DNA of 64,000 nt from Neoactinobaculum massilliense (lineage in GTDB: Bacteria > Actinomycetota > Actinomycetes > Actinomycetales > Actinomycetaceae). Every line of letters starts with the position of its first letter. Position 1 is the first letter of the stretch. The stretch covers positions 930,001 through 994,000 of the forward strand of contig NZ_UWPE01000001.1 in the NCBI RefSeq assembly GCF_900604955.1. Direction: 5' to 3'. The notes under the pieces are model-generated. The model had not been told where the DNA came from. It worked only from the letters and a program-made list of their open reading frames with translations, and searched no databases. A program made the translations under genes and the position numbers. Below, piece by piece: positions 8,661 through 18,129 of this stretch.

Positions 8661-10253
8661 ATGAGTCAATCGGCCGGCGTACCGAGCGTTCGCCCGTTTG
8701 GTATTCGCGACAAGATCGGCTACATGTTTGGCGATTTCGGCAACGATTTCACCTTCATTCTGCAGTCGTCGTTCTTCCTGGTGTTCTTCACCAATGTTGT
8801 TGGGATCGAAGCCGCGCACGTCGGCATCCTGCTCCTCATTGCGCGTCTTCTTGACGCGTTCGTGGATGTAGCGATCGGCATCATCGTTGACCGCCTCTCG
8901 GTCAAGAATCACGGCACCAAATTCAAGCGCTGGATTAAGTGGTTCGCCCTCCCGGTAGCCATCTCCTCCGCTCTCATGTACATGTCCTTCGTGGCTGATT
9001 TCAACTCTTACGGCGGCCGCGTGCTGTGGATGTGCATTACCTACTTCCTGTGGGGCAGCTTCTGCTACTCAGCCATCAACATCCCCTACGGCTCCATGGC
9101 CTCCGTGGTGTCCTCGGATCCGAATGATCGCGCTCAGCTATCCGTGTGGCGTTCGACCGGCTCCACCCTTGCTTCCGCGGTCATCACCGCTGTTATTCCG
9201 CTCTTTGCGATGACAAAGAACTCCGCTGGCGTATCCGTCATGGTGGGCAGCCGGATGACCATCGCGGCGGTGGCCTGCTCCATCCTGGCAGTCCTCTGCT
9301 ACACGATCACTTACCACAACGTTGAAGAGCGCGTGCACCCGACCGAGGTGGAAGGCGCCAAGCGCCCGAGCGTCGGCGCGATGCTCAAGTCCGTCTTCTC
9401 CAACCGTGCTCTGCTCGGCCTCATCGTGGCGGCCCTACTTCTGCTGCTTGCCATGCTGTTCATGAACTCCATGATGAGCTACCTGTTCCTCTCCTGGTTC
9501 GAGGCTCCGAAGGCTCAGAGCGCCGCGGCCCTCGCCGGCTCGCTACCCGCCATCATCCTCATTGTGCTGGCCCCCGCGATGGCCAAGCGGTGGGGCAAGG
9601 CCGAGGTTGGCATTGTCTTCATGATTATTGGCGGCGCGGTATTCATCGTCGCCTACTTCATGCACATCAAGAGCGCCGTGCTGTGGACCATCTTCTACGC
9701 GGTCGCCATGTTCTGCATCTTCGTGTTCAACTACCTCGTGTGGGCGTTTGTCACGGACGTTATTGACGACCACGAGGTGCACACGGGCCAGCGCGACGAC
9801 GCCACCACTTACGCCGTGTACTCCTGGGCTCGTAAGCTCGGTCAGGCTCTCGCCGGCTGGCTTGCTGGCCAGACGCTCACCTGGATCGGCTACGACTCCG
9901 CGGGAGCCAAGGCCGGCGCAGCCCAGGCCGATAGCGTAATCAATTCGATCTACATGCTCACTAACCTGCTGCCCGGCGTGCTGTGCCTGGCCGTGGCTCT
10001 GGCACTCATTTTCCTCTACCCGCTCAAGAAGAATGTGGTATTGAAGAATCAGCAGATCCTCGAATCCCGCCGTGCGGAGCAGCAGGTTGCGCTCTCCAAG
10101 CAGCGCGGTATTGATCCGGGTGTGCGTGGCAACGTCAAGGCCCCTGGTATGGACTCGCTGCCTGGTTCCAACGGCCCGATGCGCTTCGACAAGGAGCGTT
10201 TCGATAACCCGGAGGAGCACATTAATCCTTCGGCGTCAGGCTCTGATAAGTAA
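8661..10253 (+). CDS. GPH-family sugar:cation symporter, probable glucuronide transporter
   Basis: A 530-residue inner-membrane protein with about 12 hydrophobic segments. The N-terminus (IGYMFGDFGNDFTF) and the cytoplasmic stretch (DRLSVKNHGTKFKRW) are typical of the glycoside-pentoside-hexuronide symporters that include UidB/GusB and melibiose carriers. The C-terminal ~70 residues are an unusual hydrophilic tail rich in Arg, Gln and Pro. A strong AGGAGGT site precedes the ATG. It is transcribed away from the beta-glucuronidase, so it most likely imports beta-glucuronides. A clear terminator follows. Confidence 0.9.
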   Translation: MSQSAGVPSVRPFGIRDKIGYMFGDFGNDFTFILQSSFFLVFFTNVVGIEAAHVGILLLIARLLDAFVDVAIGIIVDRLSVKNHGTKFKRWIKWFALPVAISSALMYMSFVADFNSYGGRVLWMCITYFLWGSFCYSAINIPYGSMASVVSSDPNDRAQLSVWRSTGSTLASAVITAVIPLFAMTKNSAGVSVMVGSRMTIAAVACSILAVLCYTITYHNVEERVHPTEVEGAKRPSVGAMLKSVFSNRALLGLIVAALLLLLAMLFMNSMMSYLFLSWFEAPKAQSAAALAGSLPAIILIVLAPAMAKRWGKAEVGIVFMIIGGAVFIVAYFMHIKSAVLWTIFYAVAMFCIFVFNYLVWAFVTDVIDDHEVHTGQRDDATTYAVYSWARKLGQALAGWLAGQTLTWIGYDSAGAKAGAAQADSVINSIYMLTNLLPGVLCLAVALALIFLYPLKKNVVLKNQQILESRRAEQQVALSKQRGIDPGVRGNVKAPGMDSLPGSNGPMRFDKERFDNPEEHINPSASGSDK

Positions 10254-10278
10254 CGCTGACAAATTAGCCTGAATGACG

Positions 10279-10311
10279 TGGTGCCCGCCGATTGGCGGGC
10301 ACCACTTTTTG
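10279..10311 (+). terminator. Rho-independent terminator of the glucuronide transporter
   Basis: A perfect 12-bp stem (GTGGTGCCCGCC / GGCGGGCACCAC) with a GATT tetraloop is followed directly by TTTTT. It lies 25 nt after the stop codon. Confidence 0.93.
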
Positions 10312-10448
10312 TCGAAAGTGGGCCGCTGCTCTTAATCCGGTGCATGCGTTCCGGTCTCTATCCGAGTCCAACCAATACTGCCCGGAGTCCCGATACCCCG
10401 CCGATACAATGGACTTGAGGTAGCCTCACCATCGTTCAAAGGAGAACT

Positions 10449-11405
10449 ATGAAAGCCTGGCAATTTACCGCAACGCACGAACCGCTACAGCTGGCGGACA
10501 TCCCCGTCCCCACCCCCGCACCCGGTGAGGTTCTACTCAAAATGAGGGCGGCCGGTCTGTGCCACTCGGATGTCGGTGTCATGGAGGACGAGGGCTGGAT
10601 GCCGCTCCTCGCGCACACTCCGATCACCATCGGCCATGAAAATGCAGGGGAAATTGTGGAGCTCGGCGAGGGCGTCACGGACTTCAAGGTTGGCGACCGT
10701 GTGGGCGTGTGCCCTACCGCCGAGGGCGCGAAGAACGGCGCACCCGGCTACGGATTCGACGGCGGTTTCGCCGAGTACATGGCCGTCGAGGCGGCTGACC
10801 TGGTACCGATGCCGGACCAAATTTCCTTCGCCCAGGGCGCCGCGGCCACGGACGCCGGCATGACCTCCTACGCGGCGGTCATCACGAACGGCAAGATCAA
10901 GGCCGGCGACACCGTCGGCATCATCGGTTTTGGCGGGCTCGGTCAGATTGGTGCGCGCGTGGCCGTCATCACGGGCGCCACGGTGTACGTCGCGGAGATT
11001 AACAGGGACATTTGGGACGACGCGCGGGCCGCCGGCGCGAAAGACGTTCGCGCCTCGATCAAGGATTTCCCGGAGGTCACCTTTGACGTGATCGTTGACT
11101 TCGCGGGCTTCGGTACCACCACTGCCGACGCCGTTGACGTCATTCGTCGCGACGGTCGCGTAGTACTGGTGGGCATGGGCCGGTTGGAGGCAGCGATTAA
11201 TACGAAGTCGCTCATCCTCAACCAGTGCGAGCTCAAGGGCTCCAACGGTGGGTCCAAGGCCGATATCGCCGGCATCTACGAGCTCATGGCGCAGGGAAAG
11301 CTCAATCCAACCATCACGGAGATTGGCTTCGAGGACATCCCGGACGGCCTAGAGCGGCTGAAGGCGGGCCAGGTGCACGGGCGCCTGGTGGCCACGATTG
11401 GCTAG
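10449..11405 (+). CDS. Zinc-dependent alcohol dehydrogenase (MDR superfamily)
   Basis: Oxidises alcohols or reduces aldehydes/ketones with NAD(H). At 318 residues it is shorter than the usual ~345 because the structural-zinc lobe with its four cysteines is missing; only Cys88 is left there. Likely catalytic zinc ligands are Cys38 (GLCHSD), His63-Glu64 (GHENAG) and Asp135 (TDAGMTSY), the Cys/His/Asp set known from Rhodococcus ADH-A-like enzymes. The nucleotide fold has GFGGLGQIG near residues 160-168, with an acidic residue after the second strand favouring NAD. AAAGGAG precedes the ATG, and TACAAT at 10405-10410 is a possible -10 box. Its link to the neighbouring glucuronide genes is positional only. 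Confidence 0.9.
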   Translation: MKAWQFTATHEPLQLADIPVPTPAPGEVLLKMRAAGLCHSDVGVMEDEGWMPLLAHTPITIGHENAGEIVELGEGVTDFKVGDRVGVCPTAEGAKNGAPGYGFDGGFAEYMAVEAADLVPMPDQISFAQGAAATDAGMTSYAAVITNGKIKAGDTVGIIGFGGLGQIGARVAVITGATVYVAEINRDIWDDARAAGAKDVRASIKDFPEVTFDVIVDFAGFGTTTADAVDVIRRDGRVVLVGMGRLEAAINTKSLILNQCELKGSNGGSKADIAGIYELMAQGKLNPTITEIGFEDIPDGLERLKAGQVHGRLVATIG

Positions 11406-11424
11406 GCGGACGTAAGCGCTGAAT

Positions 11425-11465
11425 ATGGGGGGTGCCCCGGCCGTATCGGCCGGGGCACCCCCCAT
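11425..11465. terminator. Bidirectional terminator between adh and pnp
   Basis: An 18-bp perfect stem (ATGGGGGGTGCCCCGGCC with its complement), extendable by one G-C pair at the loop, lies between the convergent ends of the dehydrogenase and pnp. It is one of the strongest hairpins in the window and probably serves both genes. Confidence 0.85.
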
Positions 11466-11475
11466 TTAGCGCGCC

Positions 11476-13974
11476 TTACTCCTCGGTGCGCGTGCGGCGG
11501 CGACGCCGCGTCCCGCCACGGGACCCGCGGCTACCACGGGATCCACGCGAACCGCGAGCGGTGCGAGCCGGACGCTCCACTTCGGCGTCGTCCGAATCAT
11601 CGGCCTCCACCTTTGCGTCCTCATTCGCATCCTCATCGTGCTCCACGTGCGTGCGCCGGCGAGCCCGCGTACGGCCACCCTCGCGGCGCCGAGAACGGGT
11701 ACGAGGCGCCTCATCCTCGTGATCGTCAGCTTCCGGCTCCGCGGCACCCTCACGATCGCCTTCGTTATCCGCTTCGGCATCCTCAACCACGGCCAGGAGG
11801 GAGATCTTTCCGCGCGAATCAACCTCGCCGATCTCCACTTCCACCTTGTCGCCCACGTTGAGCACATCCTCCACGTTCTCCACGCGCTTGCCACCCACCA
11901 GGCGGCGAATCTGCGTGATGTGGAGCAGGCCATCGCGGCCCGGCGTCAGCGACACAAACGCACCAAACGTGGTGGTCTTAACAACCGTGCCCACGTAGCG
12001 CTCCCCCGCCTTCGGCAACTGCGGATTGGCAATCGCATTAATGCGGTCGCGCGCCGCTTCGGCGGAAGCACCATCCGTCGATGCCACATACACGGAACCG
12101 TCATCCTCCACGGTGATGTCCGCGCCCGTCTCATCCTGGATCGTGTTGATCATCTTGCCCTTCGGCCCGATTACCTCACCGATCTTGTCCACCGGAATCT
12201 GCACCGTGAGCACGCGGGGCGCCGTCGGAGCCATGTCATCAGGCTCCGGGATGGCTTCCTGCATGAGGTCCAGGATGGCCAGGCGAGCATCCTTGGCCTG
12301 CGAGAGTGCGCCGTCCAGAATATCGGCGGGAATGCCGTCCAGCTTGGTGTCCAACTGCAGCGCGGTCACGTAGTCGCGCGTACCGGCCACCTTGAAGTCC
12401 ATGTCGCCCAGCGCATCCTCGGCACCGAGAATGTCCGTGAGCGTCACGTACTTGACCTTGCCCTTCACCTTCGCGGAGATAAGGCCCATGGCGATACCGG
12501 CCACCGGGTTCTTGAGGGGCACGCCAGCGTTCAGCAGGGACAGCGTGGAGGCGCACACGGACCCCATCGACGAAGAGCCGTTGGAGCCCATCGTCTCGGA
12601 TACCTGGCGAATCGCGTAGGGGAACTCCTCGCGGGAGGGCAGCTGAGATTCCAGCGCCATCTCCGCCAGGTGCCCGTGACCGATTTCGCGGCGCTTCGGG
12701 GAGCCTACGCGGCCCGTCTCACCGGTGCAGAACGGCGGGAAGTTGTAGTGGTGGATGTAGCGCTTGTGCTTGATCGGCGAAAGGTTGTCGATCTGCTGCT
12801 CCATCTTGAGCATGTTGAGCGTGGTGACGCCCATGATCTGGGTTTCGCCACGCTGGAACACCGCGGAGCCGTGCACGCGCGGGAGTACACCCACGGCGGC
12901 GTAGATGGAACGGATATCCGTGGGAGTACGACCGTCCATACGTACGCGCTCGGTGAGCACATGCTTGCGCATGGTCTCCTTGAAGGCGGCGTTGACGGCG
13001 GCGGCCAGGGCCGCACCATCCTCCTCGTAGCTGAACTCGGCGTCATCACCGTCGGTCAGCTCCGCAACCACCTGGTCCGTGAGATCGTTCAGCGCGTTGT
13101 CGCGCTCCATCTTCTCCACGATACCCAGCACCGAGTCGAAGCGATCCCCGATCTGGTCCTTGACGGCCGCCAGCTCATCCTCTGTGTAATCCGGGAACAG
13201 CGGGTAATCCGCGGTTTCCTTGCCGTACTTCTCGATGAGGTCCAGCTGCGCCTCGCACAGGGTGCGAATAACAACCTTGGCGGCCTCCATACCCTGGGCC
13301 ACCACGGCCTCGGTGGGGGCAACGCCACCGGCGGCGATGTTCTGCTCCGTGCGCTCCGGAGCCTGCGCCTCAACGGTGGTGATCACAACGTCGTCGCCCA
13401 CAATGCGGCCCGCAATGTCCATGGAGAACGTGGCCCGCTCCAGTTCAGAGTAGCGCGGGAAGGCCACCCACTGGCCACCGATGAGCGCCACACGCGTACC
13501 GCCCACGGGACCCGCGAAGGGCAGGTCAGAAAGCGAAGTGGACAGCGAGGCCGCGTTAATGGCCAGGGCATCATACGCATCGTCCGGATCGATGGACAGC
13601 ACCATGGCTACCACCTGCACCTCGTTGCGCATCCCCTTGGCGAACAGCGGACGCAGCGGACGATCAATGAGACGCGCTGCCAGGATCGCATCCGTGCCCG
13701 GGCGACCCTCACGGCGGAAGAACGAGCCGGGGATACGCCCCGCGGCGTAGGAGCGTTCCTCTACGTCAACGGTGAGCGGGAAGAAATCGAAGTGATCCTT
13801 CGGGCTTGACGACGATGTGGTGGCGGAGAATACGGTGGTTTCCCCGTCCAGGTAGGCGAGGGCGGAACCGTTCGCCTGCTGGGCCAGCAGGCCCGTTTCG
13901 AAGCGCACGGTGCGCTTCCCGAAGCTTCCGTTGTCAATAACGGCCTCAGAAGCATGAATGTTAGGACCCTCCAA
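11476..13974 (-). CDS. pnp: Polynucleotide phosphorylase / guanosine pentaphosphate synthetase
   Basis: Phosphorolytic 3'-5' exoribonuclease of the RNA degradation machinery. Two RNase PH domains (about residues 1-220 and 330-560) flank a helical domain, then a KH domain (GEVIGPKGK) and an S1 domain ([15 protein letters not shown]). Residues ~741-832 form a long low-complexity tail, first acidic and then rich in Arg with four GSR repeats, which makes the protein 832 residues, well above the usual 740-780 of relatives. The start is TTG at 13974, supported by GGAGGG 7 nt upstream; no in-frame ATG fits as well. It follows rpsO. Confidence 0.97.
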   Translation of the reverse strand: MEGPNIHASEAVIDNGSFGKRTVRFETGLLAQQANGSALAYLDGETTVFSATTSSSSPKDHFDFFPLTVDVEERSYAAGRIPGSFFRREGRPGTDAILAARLIDRPLRPLFAKGMRNEVQVVAMVLSIDPDDAYDALAINAASLSTSLSDLPFAGPVGGTRVALIGGQWVAFPRYSELERATFSMDIAGRIVGDDVVITTVEAQAPERTEQNIAAGGVAPTEAVVAQGMEAAKVVIRTLCEAQLDLIEKYGKETADYPLFPDYTEDELAAVKDQIGDRFDSVLGIVEKMERDNALNDLTDQVVAELTDGDDAEFSYEEDGAALAAAVNAAFKETMRKHVLTERVRMDGRTPTDIRSIYAAVGVLPRVHGSAVFQRGETQIMGVTTLNMLKMEQQIDNLSPIKHKRYIHHYNFPPFCTGETGRVGSPKRREIGHGHLAEMALESQLPSREEFPYAIRQVSETMGSNGSSSMGSVCASTLSLLNAGVPLKNPVAGIAMGLISAKVKGKVKYVTLTDILGAEDALGDMDFKVAGTRDYVTALQLDTKLDGIPADILDGALSQAKDARLAILDLMQEAIPEPDDMAPTAPRVLTVQIPVDKIGEVIGPKGKMINTIQDETGADITVEDDGSVYVASTDGASAEAARDRINAIANPQLPKAGERYVGTVVKTTTFGAFVSLTPGRDGLLHITQIRRLVGGKRVENVEDVLNVGDKVEVEIGEVDSRGKISLLAVVEDAEADNEGDREGAAEPEADDHEDEAPRTRSRRREGGRTRARRRTHVEHDEDANEDAKVEADDSDDAEVERPARTARGSRGSRGSRGSRGGTRRRRRTRTEE

Positions 13975-14015
13975 GGGACCCTCCTTCCGGTCCCGCGCGG
14001 CCTCCAGTGATTACC

Positions 14016-14033
14016 CACGAACGAGCGTTCGTG
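14016..14033. other. Short perfect hairpin in the rpsO-pnp gap
   Basis: CACGAAC/GTTCGTG, a 7-bp stem with a GAGC tetraloop, lies upstream of pnp. In several bacteria the rpsO-pnp spacer carries an RNase-cut hairpin that controls pnp; whether this one does is inference. Confidence 0.35.
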
Positions 14034-14105
14034 AACCACCACCGAAAACCGAGCCTGGACCCTTGTCCAATGCGCGGCGGTAACGCGACGCGCGAATACA
14101 GAAAC

Positions 14106-14127
14106 GGCCCGCCTTTTCAAGCGGGCC
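14106..14127 (-). terminator. Attenuator-like terminator after rpsO
   Basis: A 7-bp GC stem (GGCCCGC / GCGGGCC) with an 8-nt loop, followed on the minus strand by GTTTCTGTATT. It lies 7 nt past the rpsO stop and should limit read-through into pnp. Confidence 0.65.
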
Positions 14128-14134
14128 CGAAGCG

Positions 14135-14404
14135 CTAGCGGCGAATGCCGAGACGCTTGATCAGCGTGCGGTAACGCTCAAGATCCTCGCCCTCGAGCCA
14201 GTCGAGGAGACGCCGGCGCCGGCCAATGAGAAGCATCAGGCCGCGACGGGAGTGGTGATCATGCGTGTGCGTCTTGAAATGCTCGGTCAAATCCGAGATG
14301 CGACGCGACAGCAGCGCCACCTGCACCTCCGGTGAACCCGTATCACCCTCGTGGGTGGCATATTCCGCGATAATCTGCTGCTTAACCTCAGGCGAGAGTG
14401 CCAT
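14135..14404 (-). CDS. rpsO: 30S ribosomal protein S15
   Basis: Primary 16S rRNA-binding protein of the small-subunit platform. The 89-residue product beginning [10 protein letters not shown] has the standard length and the conserved [20 protein letters not shown] segment. I chose the ATG at 14404 over the ATG five codons upstream because AAGGAG lies at the right distance from the former and inside the coding part of the latter. Confidence 0.97.
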   Translation of the reverse strand: MALSPEVKQQIIAEYATHEGDTGSPEVQVALLSRRISDLTEHFKTHTHDHHSRRGLMLLIGRRRRLLDWLEGEDLERYRTLIKRLGIRR

Positions 14405-14594
14405 GGGATTCTCCTTCATACTCGTTGCACGGAGCGCCAGGCCTCTACCTGGGCATACTGCCGTGGCCGATGAAACGGCGCTGCTACTTTAGCACGGGAT
14501 GGTGCGCTTCATGACCAAGGTCGCTGTGACCTTCACCCGGTGCCAGGTACGACGACGTCGAACCACGCGAACCGTTGCCCCGGACCGGGCGCAC

Positions 14595-15428
14595 CTATCG
14601 GTCCGCCCGATACCAGAACTCCACGCCGCCGCCGCGCACTACGTGCCCGGCGCGAATACCCCGCTCCTCATACCTGCCCCGCAGGCTCCCATCCAGCAGC
14701 CGATTACACAGGTCCAGATAGGCGAGGATGCGATCCTTGGGCGCGGGCGCGTCCTCATGACCGGGAAGGATAGCGTCAAAATCCGCGTAGCGGGCGGCAA
14801 GCGTCTGCATCGTCTCCCGCAGTTGCGCTACGCCCTCACGGGTGCCGTGACCTTCATCCAGCACAATAATCGAGTCATTAAGCGTGTCCCCGGAGAAGAG
14901 CAGGCGGGAGCGGGTATCGAGGTAGCACAGCGATCCGGATGTATGCCCAGGCGTGGCAATTACTTCGAGCGTGCGCCCGCCCAGGTCAAGCCGGTCTCCT
15001 CCACGCACGGGCGCGAATGCGAACAGAGGACGATCCTCACGCGGCACCAGGGCGAGCAACTCCGCCTCATGTCCCGGGTAGCGTACAGGCGTGCGCGTGC
15101 GGACAAACCAGCGAGTCTTGTCTGCGTGACCGAAGTGCTCGCGGGCCAGAGCGGCGTCGTCCGGATGCATGAGCACACGCGCGAACTTATCCGCGTTCCC
15201 GCAGTGGTCCATGTGCCCGTGGGTGAGTGCCAGCGTGACCGGCTTAGACGTAAGAGCGCGGATCTCCGGCCAGGGATCCCCAATGCCGGCACCGCAGTCG
15301 ATCAGCAGTGCCCGGTCCTCCCCCTCCACCAGGTAGTAGTTATCCAGGTGGTAGTCGGAGATGAGATGGATGCCGGGCGCCACCTCGGTAACCGGACGCC
15401 CGCCGGCCGCGGCAGTGTCGTGGAACAT
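14595..15428 (-). CDS. MBL-fold metallo-hydrolase
   Basis: A 277-residue cytoplasmic protein of the metallo-beta-lactamase superfamily. Metal ligands are visible as HGHMDH (residues 70-75), TPGHTSG, SGDT and LPGHED, matching the glyoxalase II-like architecture. The substrate cannot be named. Its start overlaps the ribF stop as TAATG, so the two are translationally coupled. Confidence 0.88.
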   Translation of the reverse strand: MFHDTAAAGGRPVTEVAPGIHLISDYHLDNYYLVEGEDRALLIDCGAGIGDPWPEIRALTSKPVTLALTHGHMDHCGNADKFARVLMHPDDAALAREHFGHADKTRWFVRTRTPVRYPGHEAELLALVPREDRPLFAFAPVRGGDRLDLGGRTLEVIATPGHTSGSLCYLDTRSRLLFSGDTLNDSIIVLDEGHGTREGVAQLRETMQTLAARYADFDAILPGHEDAPAPKDRILAYLDLCNRLLDGSLRGRYEERGIRAGHVVRGGGVEFWYRADR

Positions 15429-16417
15429 TACGCGGTCACGTCCCGGGGGTTCACACGGCGCGATACCGGCACGCCGAGAATCCGGGCAGTTTCACGCAGG
15501 TCCTGATCCATTCGGTGCAGCAATTCCTCCACGGATGCGAAGGTGAGCATGGGGCGGATACGCTCCACGAAATCGATGGCCACACGTTCGCCGTACAGAT
15601 GAAGGTCCGCCCGGCCGAGTACGTGGGCCTCCACGGTGCGGGTAACGCCGTTGAACTGCGGATTAGTGCCCACCGAGATAGCCGCCGGCAGGTATTCGGC
15701 GGCCTCTGTACCCGGCACCTCGCGAACCAACCAGCCCGCGTAGACGCCGTCCGCGGGCACCTCGCCAAGGTCCGGGCCCTCCAGGTTCGCCGTGGGGAAT
15801 CCGAGTTCGCGGCCGCGCCGTGCCCCGTGGCTCACAACGCCCACGATGCGATGCGCACGGCCAAGCACGGCCTGTGCGCCGGCCATGTCCCCCGCGGCCA
15901 AGCACTCACGCACGCGGGTTGAGGACCAGCGGTGTCCATCGGCCCCAAACTGGTCTGGAATGAGTTCCACGCTGACGCCCAGCCGCCGGCCCTCGGCGCG
16001 AAGGAAAGCCCCATCTCCAGTGTTGGCGCACCCGAACCGCACATCCTCACCCACCACGATGGCACGTGCGTGCAACTGGCCAATCAGCTGTCCCTCCACG
16101 AATTCAGCCGGGCTGGCCTGGGCGTACTCCAGCGTGTACTGCTGTACGAACACCGCGTCCACGCCGAGCGCTTCGATCCGGTTAAGTCGATCCTCCAGCG
16201 TTCCAATGAGATGAGCGGGGTGGGAGGGATTGTGGACAGCCGAGGGGTGCGGATCAAACGTCAGCACCACCGAGGTGAGTCCGCGCTGCCGCGCCAATTC
16301 CACCACTCGACCCAGCACCGCCTGGTGCCCGCGGTGAACACCATCGAAGACGCCCACGGTCACCACTGTTCCGCCCAGTTGCTCGGGAATATCCTCGGGC
16401 GCACGCCACACCTGCAT
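15428..16417 (-). CDS. ribF: Bifunctional riboflavin kinase / FAD synthetase
   Basis: Makes FMN and FAD from riboflavin. The N-terminal adenylyltransferase half carries GVFDGVHRGH (residues 22-31), the class motif; the C-terminal flavokinase half contains GVVSHGARRGRELGFPTANL-type sequence. The 329-residue length is standard. It lies after truB in the conserved actinobacterial order and is coupled to the metallo-hydrolase downstream. Confidence 0.95.
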   Translation of the reverse strand: MQVWRAPEDIPEQLGGTVVTVGVFDGVHRGHQAVLGRVVELARQRGLTSVVLTFDPHPSAVHNPSHPAHLIGTLEDRLNRIEALGVDAVFVQQYTLEYAQASPAEFVEGQLIGQLHARAIVVGEDVRFGCANTGDGAFLRAEGRRLGVSVELIPDQFGADGHRWSSTRVRECLAAGDMAGAQAVLGRAHRIVGVVSHGARRGRELGFPTANLEGPDLGEVPADGVYAGWLVREVPGTEAAEYLPAAISVGTNPQFNGVTRTVEAHVLGRADLHLYGERVAIDFVERIRPMLTFASVEELLHRMDQDLRETARILGVPVSRRVNPRDVTA

Positions 16418-16488
16418 TCGGCCTCCTTTGACCGATTAAGCCTAACCGTATTGCCTGGGCCGGTGGGGATGGCGGCCCACCCGCGGCG

Positions 16489-17565
16489 CTACACCTGCAG
16501 CAGTACGTCCGATTTCAGTTGCCCGCGAAAAGGTATGACGACGGCGATGGCCTCACCCTCACGCACGGCCACCGCGCGGCCGTCCTTGCGCTGTCCACCC
16601 GTGAGAAGCCGCGGCTTGATGAATTGTCCGTGCCGGAGCAGCCACGCCTCCTCCTCGCTGATCTCCACGGAGGGGAAGAACGCCGTAGCAGTATCCGTGA
16701 GACTCGCCGTGGTGATATGTCCCTGCGCGGACACCTCAGAGGCGAGTTCCTCCACCGTTCGTGCCGCATCAATCCGCCATGCGCCCACCCGCGTGCGCCG
16801 CAGCGCACGCAGATGTCCGGCCGTACCGAGCTTCGCACCCAGATCCCGAGCGAGCGCACGCACGTAGGTTCCTTCCGAGCACGTCACCGCGGCAGCAAAA
16901 TCAACCACGGGCACGGTATCGGTGCTGCCGGTGGAGGCGGTAGTCGCGCCGGAAATCCGCTCCCTCTGTGCACCATCCAATCCCGGATTAGCAGCCACCT
17001 CATTCAGTGGTGACAGTCGCTCGAACCGGTCCACCCGGATCGGCACACCGGCTAGTTTCACCGCCTGACCATTGCGCGCCAGATCATAGGCCCGCTGACC
17101 GTCTACCTTCTTTGCCGAAAATGCGGATGGCACCTGTGTAAGCGGCCCGGTCAGGCTACGCAGGGCGGCGTCGATCTGAACGTCGGTGAGGCCCGCCGCG
17201 CCGGGTGCTTCCACCACTGCGCCCGTGAGGTCCTCGGTATCCGTCCCTATGCCGAGGCGGATATGCGCCCGGTAGTCCTTATCCGCCGCCGCCACAAACC
17301 GGAGTAGTTTCGTGGCGCGCCCGATGCCAATCACCAGCACGCCGGTGGCAAAAGGATCCAGGGTGCCCGCGTGACCCACTTTCCGCGTGCCCGCGAGCCG
17401 TCGAATCGCGCCGACCACGTCATGCGAGGTGACGCCCACCGGCTTGTCAACAACCACCAGGCCATCCGCGGCCGTGGTACCACGCGGTATCTCGCCCCAC
17501 GGCATGGCGGGACGACGCCGTGCGCCGCCCCGCTCTGAATCCTGCGCGCTACCGCGACCCGGCAC
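16489..17565 (-). CDS. truB: tRNA pseudouridine(55) synthase TruB
   Basis: Isomerises U55 in the T-loop of tRNAs. The catalytic Asp70 is in GHAGTLDPFATGVL. The GTG at 17565 lies 1 nt after the rbfA stop with CAGGAG positioned upstream, giving 358 residues; an ATG at 17505 (MPWGEIPRG) is an alternative. Residues ~187-218 are a Ser/Thr/Ala-rich insertion not needed for the fold, which explains part of the extra length over the usual ~300. Confidence 0.94.
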   Translation of the reverse strand: MPGRGSAQDSERGGARRRPAMPWGEIPRGTTAADGLVVVDKPVGVTSHDVVGAIRRLAGTRKVGHAGTLDPFATGVLVIGIGRATKLLRFVAAADKDYRAHIRLGIGTDTEDLTGAVVEAPGAAGLTDVQIDAALRSLTGPLTQVPSAFSAKKVDGQRAYDLARNGQAVKLAGVPIRVDRFERLSPLNEVAANPGLDGAQRERISGATTASTGSTDTVPVVDFAAAVTCSEGTYVRALARDLGAKLGTAGHLRALRRTRVGAWRIDAARTVEELASEVSAQGHITTASLTDTATAFFPSVEISEEEAWLLRHGQFIKPRLLTGGQRKDGRAVAVREGEAIAVVIPFRGQLKSDVLLQV

Positions 17566-17566
17566 G

Positions 17567-18118
17567 CTAGCGCTCCTGCGCCGACGTGTCGTTCTCCACG
17601 GCCTCGCTGACGCCCTGCTCGTGGGCAGGAGCCGCTGAGCCGGCATCCCAATCCGCGGGAGCGTTGGCAGGCACGGACTCGTCCTCGCCGCCGGCATCCG
17701 TCACCTCACGCGGCTTCCGGTAGGGATCCGGGTCCCCCGCGTAGGTGGTGCCACGGTGCTTGGCGAGCTCCTCATCACGGCGCCGTGCCTCGGAAAGCAG
17801 CTCCTCAAAGGAGCGGACGGTGTCCGGAAGCTCGTCGCGCACGAATTCGAGCGTGGGCGTGAGCCGGAGCCCCAGCTGGTGTCCCACTTCGCTACGGATC
17901 ATGCCGGTGGCGGCCTTCAGCCCGCGGCCGGCGTCATCCGCCACGTACTGGTCACCCAGCACCGTGTAATACACGGTTGCGTGCTGGAGATCCCCCGTTA
18001 CCTTCACGTCCGTGATGGTAACCGGTTCCACCCGCGGATCCTTGACCCGACCGCGCAGCATTGACGCCACCGTTTGCAGGATGCGCTTTTCTACGCGTCC
18101 GGCACGTGAATTAGCCAT
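17567..18118 (-). CDS. rbfA: Ribosome-binding factor A
   Basis: Cold-responsive 30S maturation factor with a KH-like fold (about residues 5-115). The C-terminal ~65 residues form an acidic, Ala/Pro-rich tail, so the 183-residue product is longer than the minimal ~120. It starts 11 nt after infB with GGGAGGA upstream, and its own end overlaps the truB ribosome binding site. Confidence 0.94.
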   Translation of the reverse strand: MANSRAGRVEKRILQTVASMLRGRVKDPRVEPVTITDVKVTGDLQHATVYYTVLGDQYVADDAGRGLKAATGMIRSEVGHQLGLRLTPTLEFVRDELPDTVRSFEELLSEARRRDEELAKHRGTTYAGDPDPYRKPREVTDAGGEDESVPANAPADWDAGSAAPAHEQGVSEAVENDTSAQER

Positions 18119-18129
18119 GATTCCTCCCG

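Noticed and set aside
11638-13809. A 723-codon open frame on the plus strand opposite pnp
   Set aside because: His/Arg/Gly-rich antisense artefact of codon bias; PNPase motifs on the other strand are complete.
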